37,705 bases of DNA from Oscillospiraceae bacterium. Lineage in GTDB: Bacteria; Bacillota; Clostridia; Oscillospirales; Ruminococcaceae. This document shows, in pieces, positions 16,200 to 25,400 of this stretch. The position numbers were made by a program, and so were the translations under genes. Location: assembly GCA_017473745.1 (NCBI GenBank), contig JAFUJP010000207.1, positions 1-37,705 of the forward strand, read 5' to 3'. Under the pieces are notes generated by a model. The model worked only from the letters and a program-made list of their open reading frames with translations, had not been told where the DNA came from and searched no databases. The stretch's first letter is position 1. Each line of letters opens with the position of its first letter.

Positions 16200-17273
16200 A
16201 TGTCAACGATTAAAATAGATAAAGTCAGAAAATGCTTCGGCAGCGTTGAAGTTCTTAAAGAATTCAACCAGGTTTTCGAGGATAAGGAATTCATCACCCT
16301 GCTCGGACCTTCCGGCTGCGGAAAAACCACCATGCTCAGAATGCTTGCAGGTTTTGAAAAACCGACTTCCGGAACCATTTCCATTGATGATAAAGTTGTA
16401 AGCTCGGATAAGGTGTTTATCCCGCCGGAAAAACGCGATATAGGAATGGTATTCCAAAGCTATGCGGTATGGCCCCATATGACAGTTTTTGATAACATTG
16501 CTTATCCCCTCAAGATAAAGAAAGTTCCGAAGGATGTCATCAAACAGAAGGTTGACGCCATTATGGAAGTTGTTCACCTCAGCCAGTATGCCGACAGAAT
16601 TCCTTCCCAGCTTTCCGGCGGACAGCAGCAGCGTGTCGCTCTCGGACGTGCTCTTGTTGCGGAACCGAACCTTCTTCTTCTTGATGAGCCCCTTTCAAAC
16701 CTTGACGCAAAGCTTCGTGAGAATATGCGCTTTGAAATAAAAGCCATTCAGAAGAAACTCGGAATTACCGTTGTTTACGTTACCCACGACCAAATCGAAG
16801 CAATGACCATGTCCGATAAAGTTATCGTTATCAACGACGGCGTGATCCAGCAGGTCGGCAACCCCATGGAAATTTACCGCAACCCCGCAAACCAGTTTGT
16901 TGCGGCTTTCGTCGGCAAAATCGACTTTATTCATGCAACTTCCGAAAACGGCAAAATCACCATCAAGGATACCGACCAGACCCTTGATTACGACGGCGAA
17001 CTTACCGGTGACGTTGTTGTGGCGATACGCCCCGAAAGCATCCATCTTTGCCGCGAAGGCGGAAAGCTCCGCGGCGTTATGGATAACAAAACCTTCATGG
17101 GCGACGTCAACGACTGCTACGTTCGCCTTCCCAACGGCAAAGGCGTTCGCGTTATCGCACCGCCCGAAACCTATGACATATATGAAATCGGTGAAGAGAT
17201 CGGCCTTGATTTTGATACCTTCCATGTTTATGAGGATGACGGCACTGATGCCGCAACCAAAATCGTTACCTGA
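16200..17273 (+). CDS. ABC importer ATP-binding protein (FbpC/PotA-like)
   Basis: 357 residues with AAAAGGAGG upstream. All ABC motifs are intact: Walker [10 protein letters not shown] at 36-44, Q-loop in [10 protein letters not shown], signature [15 protein letters not shown], Walker [13 protein letters not shown], and switch His in VTHDQ. Residues after about 235 form a TOBE-type regulatory domain ([14 protein letters not shown]). It powers uptake by the fused permease. Last gene of the operon, followed by a strong terminator. The tryptophan-containing AVWPHM after the Q-loop is usual in this subfamily. Confidence 0.95.
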   Translation: MSTIKIDKVRKCFGSVEVLKEFNQVFEDKEFITLLGPSGCGKTTMLRMLAGFEKPTSGTISIDDKVVSSDKVFIPPEKRDIGMVFQSYAVWPHMTVFDNIAYPLKIKKVPKDVIKQKVDAIMEVVHLSQYADRIPSQLSGGQQQRVALGRALVAEPNLLLLDEPLSNLDAKLRENMRFEIKAIQKKLGITVVYVTHDQIEAMTMSDKVIVINDGVIQQVGNPMEIYRNPANQFVAAFVGKIDFIHATSENGKITIKDTDQTLDYDGELTGDVVVAIRPESIHLCREGGKLRGVMDNKTFMGDVNDCYVRLPNGKGVRVIAPPETYDIYEIGEEIGLDFDTFHVYEDDGTDAATKIVT

Positions 17274-17280
17274 TATTATA

Positions 17281-17310
17281 AAAAACGGGCGCATGATGCG
17301 CCCGTTTTTT
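17281..17310 (+). terminator. intrinsic terminator of the ABC importer operon
   Basis: AAAAACGGGCGCATGATGCG followed by CCCGTTTTTT: 10-bp GC-rich stem with A and T flanks. Confidence 0.93.
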
Positions 17311-17331
17311 GCCGAAGGAACAAATAATATG

Positions 17332-17359
17332 TTGAAATATTTATATAAAAAGCTATAAT
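17332..17359 (+). promoter_or_regulatory. sigma-A promoter of the nucleoside salvage pair
   Basis: TTGAAA at 17332-17337, 16-base spacer, TATAAT at 17354-17359. Confidence 0.85.
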
Positions 17360-17392
17360 TAAAATTGTAAATAATAAAAGGGGGTAACCGCT

Positions 17393-18325
17393 TTGGAAAA
17401 AACGAAAATTATTCTTGACTGTGACCCGGGTCACGATGACGCTGTTGCAATAATTCTTGCCGGAAAAAACCCGGCGATAGATCTTCTTGGTATCACGGTT
17501 GTTTCGGGGAACCAGACCCTTGATAAAACCGTTCGCAATGCTCTTAACGTTACCCAATATCTTGGAATAGACGTTCCGGTGTTTGCCGGATGCAGCGAAC
17601 CGATGGTTCGCAAAAAAATCACCGCAGGTGATATCCACGGTGAAAGCGGGCTTGACGGCCCGGTTTTTCCGCCCCTTGAAAGAAAAGCCGAACCGGAGCA
17701 CGCAGTGAATTTTATTATCCGCACCCTTATGGAATCTGACGGTGATATAACCGTTGTTACAACCGGCCCCATGACCAACCTTGCAATGGCCATGAGAATG
17801 GAACCGAAAATTGTTTCTAAAATAAAACGCATCGTTCTTATGGGCGGGGCTTATACCAACGGAAACGTAACCCCCGCCGCGGAATTCAATATTGTTGCGG
17901 ATGCGGAAGCAGCTTACGTCTGTTTCACGAGCAATGTTCCGATCACAATGGTCGGCCTTGACGTTACAAGGCTTGCGCTTTGCTATCCGGAAATTGTTGA
18001 CCGCATGGGAAAAATCGAAAACCGCGCATCAAAACTTTTTGTTGATCTTATGAGGCATTTTTGCAAAAGCCAAAAGGAGACTTTCGGTTGGGAGGGCGGC
18101 CCTCTTCATGATCCGGTGACCATTGCGTATCTTATAGATCCTTCCGTGCTTGAAGTCAAGCCCATGAATGTTCAGATAGATATCCGTTCCACTCAATCTT
18201 ACGGAAGAACCAACTGTGACCGTTTTGACTATCTTCATCTTCCGCATACTGCGGACGTTGCAACAGACCTTGATGTGGAGCGTTTTTGGAATATCATTGA
18301 AGAAAACATCCGCCTTTATGACTGA
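17393..18325 (+). CDS. nucleoside hydrolase (ribonucleoside hydrolase family)
   Basis: 310 residues starting at TTG 17393 after AAAGGGGGT; no ATG lies at the conserved N-terminus. The calcium and ribose binding DCDPGHDD (Asp9, Asp11, Asp15, Asp16) is complete, with VTTGPMTNLA, MGGAY and the C-terminal HDP (His239, Asp240) in place. Length matches E. coli RihA/RihB. The enzyme splits nucleosides into free base and ribose. The His at 239 is at the position used by pyrimidine-preferring members, but base preference is uncertain. It is 13 bases ahead of a ribokinase gene, so the freed ribose is phosphorylated directly. Confidence 0.95.
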   Translation: MEKTKIILDCDPGHDDAVAIILAGKNPAIDLLGITVVSGNQTLDKTVRNALNVTQYLGIDVPVFAGCSEPMVRKKITAGDIHGESGLDGPVFPPLERKAEPEHAVNFIIRTLMESDGDITVVTTGPMTNLAMAMRMEPKIVSKIKRIVLMGGAYTNGNVTPAAEFNIVADAEAAYVCFTSNVPITMVGLDVTRLALCYPEIVDRMGKIENRASKLFVDLMRHFCKSQKETFGWEGGPLHDPVTIAYLIDPSVLEVKPMNVQIDIRSTQSYGRTNCDRFDYLHLPHTADVATDLDVERFWNIIEENIRLYD

Positions 18326-18338
18326 AAGGATAAATGAA

Positions 18339-19235
18339 ATGAAAGTTCTTTGTTTCGGGTCGCTTAATATTGATTATACATATAAAGTCGATCATTTTGT
18401 TTCAAAAGGCGAAACTCTTTCTTCCTCCGCTCTCGAAACTTTCAGCGGGGGAAAGGGGCTTAACCAATCCGTTGCGCTTTCGAAAGCAGGCGCAAGAACC
18501 TTTCATGCGGGAGCCATAGGCGAGGAAGGCAAATTTCTTGTTGAAGAGCTTTCTGCCGCCGGCGTTGATACGGAATTTGTTGAAGTGAAAAATGAAGTTC
18601 GCACGGGCCACGCCATAATTCAGAACAGCCCGGATGGAGATAACTGTATTCTTCTTTTTGGCGGGGCAAACCGTTCCATAACCAAAGAGCAGGCTGAAAA
18701 GGTTCTTTCCTGCTTTGGAGAAGGGGACGTGCTCGTTCTGCAAAACGAAATAAGCGAGCTTGAATATATTTTGAGCACGGGAAAAGAAAAAGGAATGACA
18801 GTCGTGCTCAATCCTTCACCCATAGACGAAACGCTGCTCGGAATGCCGATAGGAAAAGCGGATATCCTTATCCTGAATGAAGTTGAAGCCGGAAGAATAC
18901 TCGGAAAAGAAGTTTCGGATGGGGAAAAAGCCGTGGCGGAGCTTTCGGAGAAATATCCGGAAACGGATATCGTGCTCACGGTGGGCAAAAAAGGCTCGTT
19001 CTTCAAAAATACAGAAAAAAGCTTCTTTCAGCCTGCATTCAGCGTTAAAGCGGTGGATACCACTGCCGCCGGAGATACCTATACGGGATATTTCATTGCG
19101 GGAATAATGGAGGGAATGCCTCCTGAAAAGGCAATGGAATTCGCTTCAAAAGCTTCGGCAATCGCTGTTACAAGACCGGGCGCATCGCCTTCCATCCCGG
19201 AAAGGGCGGAGGTCGAAGCCTTTGGAAACGGCTGA
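18339..19235 (+). CDS. rbsK: ribokinase (PfkB family)
   Basis: 298 residues from ATG 18339, chosen for GAAAGGA eight bases upstream; an upstream frame overlaps the hydrolase. The substrate-binding SGGKGLNQ (36-43) and the ATP/anion-hole DTTAAGD (240-246, catalytic Asp246) are present, with VVLNPSP and LNEVEAG in between as usual for ribokinases. It phosphorylates ribose at O5, feeding the pentose phosphate route. The pairing with a nucleoside hydrolase on one transcript supports ribose from nucleosides as the substrate, though other PfkB substrates such as deoxyribose cannot be excluded. Confidence 0.9.
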   Translation: MKVLCFGSLNIDYTYKVDHFVSKGETLSSSALETFSGGKGLNQSVALSKAGARTFHAGAIGEEGKFLVEELSAAGVDTEFVEVKNEVRTGHAIIQNSPDGDNCILLFGGANRSITKEQAEKVLSCFGEGDVLVLQNEISELEYILSTGKEKGMTVVLNPSPIDETLLGMPIGKADILILNEVEAGRILGKEVSDGEKAVAELSEKYPETDIVLTVGKKGSFFKNTEKSFFQPAFSVKAVDTTAAGDTYTGYFIAGIMEGMPPEKAMEFASKASAIAVTRPGASPSIPERAEVEAFGNG

Positions 19236-19245
19236 TGAATCTGTC

Positions 19246-19282
19246 AAAACGCTTCGTAATGAAAATTACGGGGCGTTTTTTG
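19246..19282 (+). terminator. intrinsic terminator after ribokinase
   Basis: AAAACGCTTCGTAAT, GAAA loop, ATTACGGGGCGTTTTTT; stem with one G-T type mismatch zone and T6. Confidence 0.9.
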
Positions 19283-19293
19283 TGCTTGGATAT

Positions 19294-19321
19294 TTGACAT
19301 TGCCTTTTATAGATATATAAT
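19294..19321 (+). promoter_or_regulatory. sigma-A promoter of the lipoprotein gene
   Basis: TTGACA at 19294-19299, 16-base spacer, TATAAT at 19316-19321. Confidence 0.85.
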
Positions 19322-19351
19322 AAAAATATCAAATCAAGGGAGAGCATATCA

Positions 19352-19813
19352 ATGAAGGCAAAAACGATTGCGGCAGTTTTGGCGGTTTTGATTTTTACAT
19401 TTTGCGGATGCAATTTGCAAACGACAATGGATCTTGAATATCTTCAGGAAGAAGCCTTTCAGAAAGGATATGAACAGGGCAAAGCCGAAGCAGCGGCGGA
19501 AGCTTATGATGAAACGGAGTATGATTCCGGCTATGATGCGGGTTATGAAAAGGGCTATGCCGAAGGCTATTCAGCCGGAAGAGCGGATTTTGAAAGCACC
19601 GCACCGCAGGAAAACCGGCAAGGTGAAGAAAATTTATCATCCGCGGAAGAAATCGTTTGCGATTATGTTCTCAATACCAACAGCAGGAAATTCCATAAAC
19701 CGGATTGTGAAAGCGTTGATGAAATAAAAGAGAAAAACAAAGGGTATTTTAACGGAACAAGGGATGCGGTTATCGCGGAAGGATATGAGCCATGCGGAAG
19801 ATGCGGTCCCTGA
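19352..19813 (+). CDS. lipoprotein with Ada-like zinc-binding C-terminal domain
   Basis: 153 residues, GGGAGAG upstream. A lipoprotein signal peptide ends at FCGC with Cys20. Residues 40-75 hold a Tyr/Gly periodic run (GYDAGYEKGYAEGYSAGRADF). The C-terminal 45 residues (YVLNTNSRKFHKPDCESVDE to YEPCGRCGP) carry the HxxxC...CxxC pattern of the Ada-type metal-binding domain often found at the end of Firmicutes nuclease and surface proteins. It likely holds one zinc and sits on the outer face of the membrane. Its role is unknown; binding to DNA or cell wall are options. Confidence 0.8.
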   Translation: MKAKTIAAVLAVLIFTFCGCNLQTTMDLEYLQEEAFQKGYEQGKAEAAAEAYDETEYDSGYDAGYEKGYAEGYSAGRADFESTAPQENRQGEENLSSAEEIVCDYVLNTNSRKFHKPDCESVDEIKEKNKGYFNGTRDAVIAEGYEPCGRCGP

Positions 19814-19861
19814 TATAAAATCAACTTTTGTTTATAAAAGGCGCTTGGGCGGAGCTTTCGG

Positions 19862-19890
19862 TTGATATGCAAAGTGAAGAATGGTATAAT
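19862..19890 (+). promoter_or_regulatory. probable promoter of the HicB-like/DinB-like gene
   Basis: TTGATA at 19862-19867, 17-base spacer, TATAAT at 19885-19890; the start codon is 46 bases on. Confidence 0.65.
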
Positions 19891-19935
19891 AATTTAATAC
19901 ACATTATAATACTATTATATAGTGGGGGAGAAAAT

Positions 19936-20655
19936 ATGCTTGTAAAAGCGATTTGTGAATATAACGATGATGGCTGTCTTGTCTATGCGGAAAATTTCCC
20001 CGGGGCATTTGTTCGCGGAAGGAACTATGAAAACGCCATAGCAAAGTTCCCGAAAGAGATAGAATCGTGGCTTGATTGGGCAAACGGAGAAGCAAAGATA
20101 GATTCGCCCATAGAAATCGAGCTTGTTCAGAAAAAGAAAAATGACGAGCTTAAAATCTGTGATGCGGATTCTGACGTTATTTTTGATTCGGAGCGGGAAC
20201 CCCTTACGAAAGAGGAATACAACAGGCTTAAGATCCTTGCCCTTCGCTCGGCGATGGATCTTGAAAGAATGTATGATTCCGTTCCGAACAAAAAGATGAA
20301 CATCGTTCCGCCGAGAGAAACTTTTTACGGAAAGATCCCTTCAACAGCGGAAGAAATGTATAACCACTGCATGAACATAACCGAATATTATTTCGGCGAG
20401 ATCGGCGTTGATGCCGAAAACGGGCCGGATATTCTTTCATGCCGTTCGAATGGCTTTGCAGCTCTTGAAAGACAGGAAGGTTTTCTTGAAAACAGGGTGT
20501 TCCTCGGAAGCTACGACGAGGAATGGTCCCTGCGCAAGGTTCTGCGCCGGTTCATCTGGCACGACAGGATACACGCAAAGGCCATGTACCGCAGAGCATA
20601 CGAGGCCTTTTGGGATGCGGAAATCGACAACGTTTTCTGTTTTAAAAGAAAATAA
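19936..20655 (+). CDS. two-part protein: HicB-like N-terminus and DinB-like C-terminus
   Basis: 239 residues from ATG 19936 with GTGGGGGAG upstream; the longer frame from 19828 crosses the promoter and is discarded. Residues 1-45 (MLVKAICEYNDDGCLVYAEN, then PGAFVRGRNYENAIAKFPKE) have the partial RNase-H-like look of HicB antitoxins. Residues about 150-235 are helical with a WHDRIHAKAMYRRA motif like the metal-binding His helix of DinB-type four-helix proteins. No HicA toxin lies alongside. The protein is cytoplasmic. I do not recognise a function; assignments are by motif appearance. Confidence 0.65.
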   Translation: MLVKAICEYNDDGCLVYAENFPGAFVRGRNYENAIAKFPKEIESWLDWANGEAKIDSPIEIELVQKKKNDELKICDADSDVIFDSEREPLTKEEYNRLKILALRSAMDLERMYDSVPNKKMNIVPPRETFYGKIPSTAEEMYNHCMNITEYYFGEIGVDAENGPDILSCRSNGFAALERQEGFLENRVFLGSYDEEWSLRKVLRRFIWHDRIHAKAMYRRAYEAFWDAEIDNVFCFKRK

Positions 20656-20743
20656 ACCGGTTTTAATATTTCATAAACATTTTTTAATCAAATTGCAAAC
20701 AATAAAAGGATAGAATTGAACCGAAGTCTGGAGATGAAAAAAC

Positions 20744-21589
20744 TTGGTAAGGATAGTTACGGATTCTTCGGCGGATTTTGAGCCCGCGGAATACGAACAA
20801 ATGAATATCGGCTGTATTCCTATCCCCGTGACTTTCGGGGAAAAGGAATACAGAGAAACGGTTGATCTTTCAAAGGAGCTTTTTTATGAGCTTCTTGAAA
20901 AGGAGGAGCTTCCCCATACTTCCCAGCCTTCACCCCAGGAATTTATCGACATCATAAATTCCGCGAAGGAAAGCGGCGACGAGGTTATCGTAATTCTGCT
21001 TTCGTCCGCGCTGAGCGGGATGTATCACAGCGCCATGATGACCAAAAGCATGGCGGGTTTTGATAACTGCTATATTGTGGACAGCCTTAACGGCACCGGC
21101 GGCCAGAGAATGATAGTGGAATATGCGGTAAAGCTTCGTGATGAGGGAAAAAACGCGGCGGAGATAGTCGAAAAAATCGAAGCCCTTCGCAAAAGAGTCG
21201 TTCTTTATGCATGCATGGATACCCTTGAATACCTTCATAAAGGCGGAAGAATTTCGGGCACCGTTTACAGGGTCGGCAGCTTTGCCCATATAAAGCCCAT
21301 AATCCATATCGAAGAGGACGGCACCATCGGGATCCCCGGCAAGGCCATGGGTATGAGCAAGGGCATGGAATTTATGATAAAGCGCGTTGAAAAACATATG
21401 CCGGACGAGGAATTTCCTTTTTACGTTATGTATACCAAAGAGCGGGATAACGGCGAAATCCTGCGCGAAAGGCTTAAAAAAATCGCGATAGATGTTCCGG
21501 ATGAGAGGATAATACCGGTGGGCGCTGCCATAGGAACACATATCGGGCCGAAAGCCTGCGGGCTTGTTTATATCGCGAAAGAAAACTGA
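20744..21589 (+). CDS. DegV family fatty-acid-binding protein
   Basis: 281 residues starting at TTG 20744, ten bases after TGGAG; the conserved VRIVTDSSADF begins at once so no other start fits. The family signatures TSQPSPQEF (lipid carboxylate site), SSALSGMYHSA, and DSLNGTGGQRM are present, with the conserved C-terminal GAAIGTHIGPKACG. DegV/FakB proteins carry a single fatty acid and hand it to the FakA kinase to make acyl-phosphate for membrane lipid synthesis. No FakA is nearby. The next gene begins within or right after its stop codon, suggesting coupled translation. Confidence 0.93.
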   Translation: MVRIVTDSSADFEPAEYEQMNIGCIPIPVTFGEKEYRETVDLSKELFYELLEKEELPHTSQPSPQEFIDIINSAKESGDEVIVILLSSALSGMYHSAMMTKSMAGFDNCYIVDSLNGTGGQRMIVEYAVKLRDEGKNAAEIVEKIEALRKRVVLYACMDTLEYLHKGGRISGTVYRVGSFAHIKPIIHIEEDGTIGIPGKAMGMSKGMEFMIKRVEKHMPDEEFPFYVMYTKERDNGEILRERLKKIAIDVPDERIIPVGAAIGTHIGPKACGLVYIAKEN

Positions 21590-21603
21590 AAGAGGTCGAT
21601 GAC

Positions 21604-22131
21604 ATAGAGAAGAGAAAGATTTTTATTCTGCTTACAAGATTCCCGGATACAGGTTCAAAGTTCATGTCGCTTTTGACAAGATGCTATTATACTCATGCTT
21701 CCATCGGGCTTGAGGAAGATATGAATACCTTTTACAGCTTTGTTTATAAAGGCTTCATCGTTGAAAAAATTGACAGATATCTTAAACCGGGAAGAGAACC
21801 TTTCCCTTGTCAGCTTTATGAGCTTGAAGTTTCGCGAAAAAGATACAACCTTATAAAAAGTTTCGTTGGATTTTTTGCTGAAAACAAAAGCGAAATGCGA
21901 TATTCCCCCTGGGGAGTGTTTTTCAGCCTTTTACATATTCCTTATAAAAAAGAGGGACGTTATTTTTGTTCACAGTTCGTTGCCGAGGCACTTAAATATA
22001 CCGGCACGGTGAAGCTTAAAAAGGGCTGCAGGTTTTTCTTTCCGCGGGATTTCAAAAAAATCGAAGGAATCCGCCTCAGATATCACGGAAGCCTTCTTGG
22101 AATGAAAAACCGCTATATAGCAAAAGCTTAA
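21604..22131 (+). CDS. permuted papain-like (YiiX/NlpC-type) hydrolase, probable AUA start
   Basis: 175 residues if started at ATA 21604. The first ATG (21664) would cut off KRKIFILLTRFPDTGSKF, which matches the strand-forming N-terminus of this family and directly precedes the conserved catalytic-type His in YYTHASIGL. The Cys lies in FCSQFVAEALK, the order H-then-C of circularly permuted NlpC/papain enzymes. AAAGAGG lies eight bases before the ATA; the only nearby ATG (21599) is in another frame and stops after two codons. CTG 21586 is the other candidate start. Substrate unknown: small amide or thioester bonds, perhaps lipid or wall peptides. Short distance to degV suggests a shared transcript. 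Confidence 0.75.
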   Translation: MEKRKIFILLTRFPDTGSKFMSLLTRCYYTHASIGLEEDMNTFYSFVYKGFIVEKIDRYLKPGREPFPCQLYELEVSRKRYNLIKSFVGFFAENKSEMRYSPWGVFFSLLHIPYKKEGRYFCSQFVAEALKYTGTVKLKKGCRFFFPRDFKKIEGIRLRYHGSLLGMKNRYIAKA

Positions 22132-22151
22132 TTAAATAACGCAACGGCACG

Positions 22152-22180
22152 GGCGCTTCTTTTGCAGAAGCGCCTTTTTT
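22152..22180 (+). terminator. intrinsic terminator after the papain-like gene
   Basis: GGCGCTTC / GAAGCGCC stem with a 7-base loop and T6. Confidence 0.92.
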
Positions 22181-22246
22181 GGTATATTATATCCACTTCA
22201 TTACAGGGGGCTGTGAAAAAAACTGAAAAATTTTTAAGGTTTAGGG

Positions 22247-22275
22247 TTGAAAAAGAAGGTAAAGGGTGGTATATT
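22247..22275 (+). promoter_or_regulatory. promoter of the giant S8 protease gene
   Basis: TTGAAA at 22247-22252, 17-base spacer, TATATT at 22270-22275. It implies a leader of more than 200 bases before the start codon. Confidence 0.7.
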
Positions 22276-22403
22276 AAAATTTAAAATGGTGATATATATT
22301 TATTTTTGAAAATCGGTAAAAAGATTGTTGTTAATTCAGAAAAATCGGCCGGTATATATGCCTTTTTCAAGGTATTTTAAAGACCGTTTTTTTATATTAC
22401 CAG

Positions 22404-22474
22404 CAGCGACGGGACGTCCCGTATTCTCTGCCTTTTTTGAAGGCAAGGGCAGAGAATGAAAATCCTGTTCGCTG
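22404..22474 (+). promoter_or_regulatory. structured 5' leader: predicted three-way junction
   Basis: Helix P1 CAGCGA/TCGCTG (22404-22409 / 22469-22474) encloses P2, the perfect palindrome ACGGGACGTCCCGT (22409-22422), and P3 ATTCTCTGCC/GGCAGAGAAT (22423-22432 / 22448-22457). The helices abut with almost no unpaired bases, and P1 ends six bases before the GGAGG ribosome site. I do not recognise a known riboswitch class. Confidence 0.55.
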
Positions 22475-22493
22475 AAAAAAGGAGGAAAAAAGG

Positions 22494-25400
22494 ATGAAAA
22501 GCTTCTTAAAAAGGTGCCTTGCAATAGTGCTTGCTCTTTCGATGATGATCGGAACCGGCATTACCGCTTTTGCAGCACCTGAGGGCTATGATACTGACCT
22601 TGCCTTTGATGCAGAGAATGCCATTATCGCAAAGCCCGATGCAAATGAAGAACTTATCCAAAAGAACCTTGAGAATTCAAAGACAGCGATTTCTGATTAT
22701 TATGCAGATAAAAACGTTGTATTTATCGTTGAACTTGAGGGAAAATCTGTTCTTGAGACCAAACCTGCAAAACTTTCTGTCAGCGAATACGTGGATTCTT
22801 TCGCAGGCGCAATGGCAGTAAACGGCATCAAAAATCAGCAGGATACAGTCCAGAACTACATTATGCGTGCACGTGCAAGCGGCCTTGAGGTTGAATATAC
22901 CTATAAGGTCGTTATGAACGGTTTCGCCGTCAGCGGACCTTATTCCGCAAAGGCTTATCTGGAATCCATTCCGGGCGTAAAATCCGTTTCTGTTGCAGAA
23001 ACCTATGAATATGTCGAGCCTGTTGACGGTTATACCAGTGCCGTAAAAACAAGCGGTGTTATGATCGATTCCGACAGCGCCAATGCCGCAGGCTATACCG
23101 GCAAAGGCACTGTTACCGCAATCCTTGACACCGGTCTTGATATCAACCACGAAGCTTTTGCAAACGCTCCCGAAGATCCGGAATTTGACCTTGCCGATAT
23201 CGAAGCATTCGTTGCTCTCGGCACTCTCAATGCCGTCGGAACTGCAGAAGAGCTTTATAAAAATGCAAAAGTTCCTTTCGCATTTGACTATGCGGTAGGC
23301 GACAGTGACGTAAGCGACTATGTTCAGCACGGCACTCACGTTGCCGGTACTGTCGGTGCAGACTGCGAAGCCTTCAGCGGTGTTGCACCCGATACCCAGA
23401 TCGTTGCCCTTAAAGTTTTTGATGACCAGGGCGGCGGCGCAACCGATGCAGTTATTTTTGCCGCACTCGAAGATGCGGTTATCCTTGGCGTTGATGCTAT
23501 CAACATGAGCCTTGGAAGCCCCGGCGGCTTCTCCAGCGAAGATGAAATCACCAACGCTGTTTATGAAAACATCCAAAATGCCGGAATCAACCTTATGGTT
23601 TCCGCAGGTAACGAAACCGATGCAACCTATTATGCATCCTTAACCGACCTTCCGCTTGCTTCCGAACCGGATAACGGCATCGTCGGTGCACCTTCAACCT
23701 ATCCTGCGGCACTCTCCGTTGCAAGCGTAAACGAATACCAGGATTACATAACCTATATCAAATCCGGCGAAAACCAGATTCTTTTCAACGATTCGAATAT
23801 GGAAACCGCCCTTGATTTCGTTTATAACTTCAACGGCCAAACAGTTGAATACGTTGTAGTTCCCGGATACGGCGCACTCGAAGATTACGAAGGCATTGAC
23901 GTAACCGGAAAGATTGCTCTTGTTTCCCGCGGCGAGATCGATTTCACCGCAAAAGAAGCAAACGCGATGGTGTCCGGCGCAATCGGTTTGATCGTCTATA
24001 ATAACGTCGAAGGCGATCTTATCTATATGGCAAACAACATGCTCATTCCGGAAATCTTTATTTCCAATGCAGACGGCCTTATGCTCATCGAGCAGGAAGA
24101 CAAGACCATATCCGTTTCCGTCGATTACAAAGACTTTGTCGAAACTGCCGACGGCGGACTTATGTCCACCTTCTCCAGCCTTGGTCCTGCTCCCGACCTT
24201 ACCCTTAAACCCGAAATCACCGCACCCGGCGGCTATGTATATTCCACCCTTCCCGGCGGCGGCTACGGTTCCATGAGCGGTACCTCCATGGCGGCTCCTC
24301 ATATGGCCGGTGCGGCGGCAGTTATGCAGCAGTATGTTGATGAAAAGTTCCCCGAACTTTCCGTAACCGAAAAACAGGAACTCATCAACACCCTTCTTAT
24401 GAACACCGCGGCCCCCGTTCTCGATGAATACGGTGCCCCCTATAGCCCAAGAAAACAGGGCGCGGGCCTTGCCCAGGTAAGCAGCGCCATCGCAACCAAA
24501 GCTTATGTAACCGTTGACGGAAACTATCGTCCGAAAGCAGAACTCGGCGACAGCGCAAACGGCTATTTCAGCAAGGAAGTAACCCTTACTGTTCATAACA
24601 TCAGCGATGAAGACCTTACCTATACCATGACCGCAACTCCCCTTGTTTCCGAAACGGAAACTCTTCCCGGATACGGCGAATACATCCTTAACTATTCCCG
24701 CATCATGCCCGATAACGAATTTGCGGTAACTTTCAGCGAAGATACCGTAACCGTTCCCGCAGGCGAAAGCGTTTCCGTTTCCGTAAAACTCCGCCTTACC
24801 GAAGAGGGCGAAGCCGCTCTTGCAAACTTCGTGAACGGTATGTTCCTCGAAGGTTATATCGTTCTTGAATCCGAAAACGAAGATTGGATCAACCTTACCG
24901 TTCCTTATCTCGGATTCTATGGCGATTGGGGCGAAGCACCGGTTTTCGATGATTCCATCTATGACGATGAACTTTATTCCGTATATGGCAGCGCTGTTGC
25001 AGCAATTAATGCAAACGGCAGCGGTTATTATCTTGGTATGAATCTGTTCACCGAAGAGGCCATTATTGACGAAGACAAAATCGCAGTCAACCCCATGGAT
25101 GCATATTATTATACTCCTTACACCATGCTTGGACTTCTTCGCGGAGCGAAGACCCTTACCCATACCATTACCGACGCAGAAGGCAACCTCGTCGAAATGT
25201 ACGACGCGGCATTCAATTATTACGGTTATTCCTATACCGAAACCGAAGTAATTAAATCCTTCTATTATTCCAACGGCGGATTTGTCAACTATGCAATGGG
25301 TCCCGCATATTACGGTTGGTTCCCGATTTATTACGATGAGGAAATAGGCAGTTACAACTATCTTCCTGACGGTAAGTATTACATCAACGCAACCGCCGAG

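Noticed and set aside
22404..22474. Known riboswitch (c-di-GMP, SAM, TPP or T-box)
   Set aside because: None of the conserved core motifs of these classes could be found; only the stem layout is supported.
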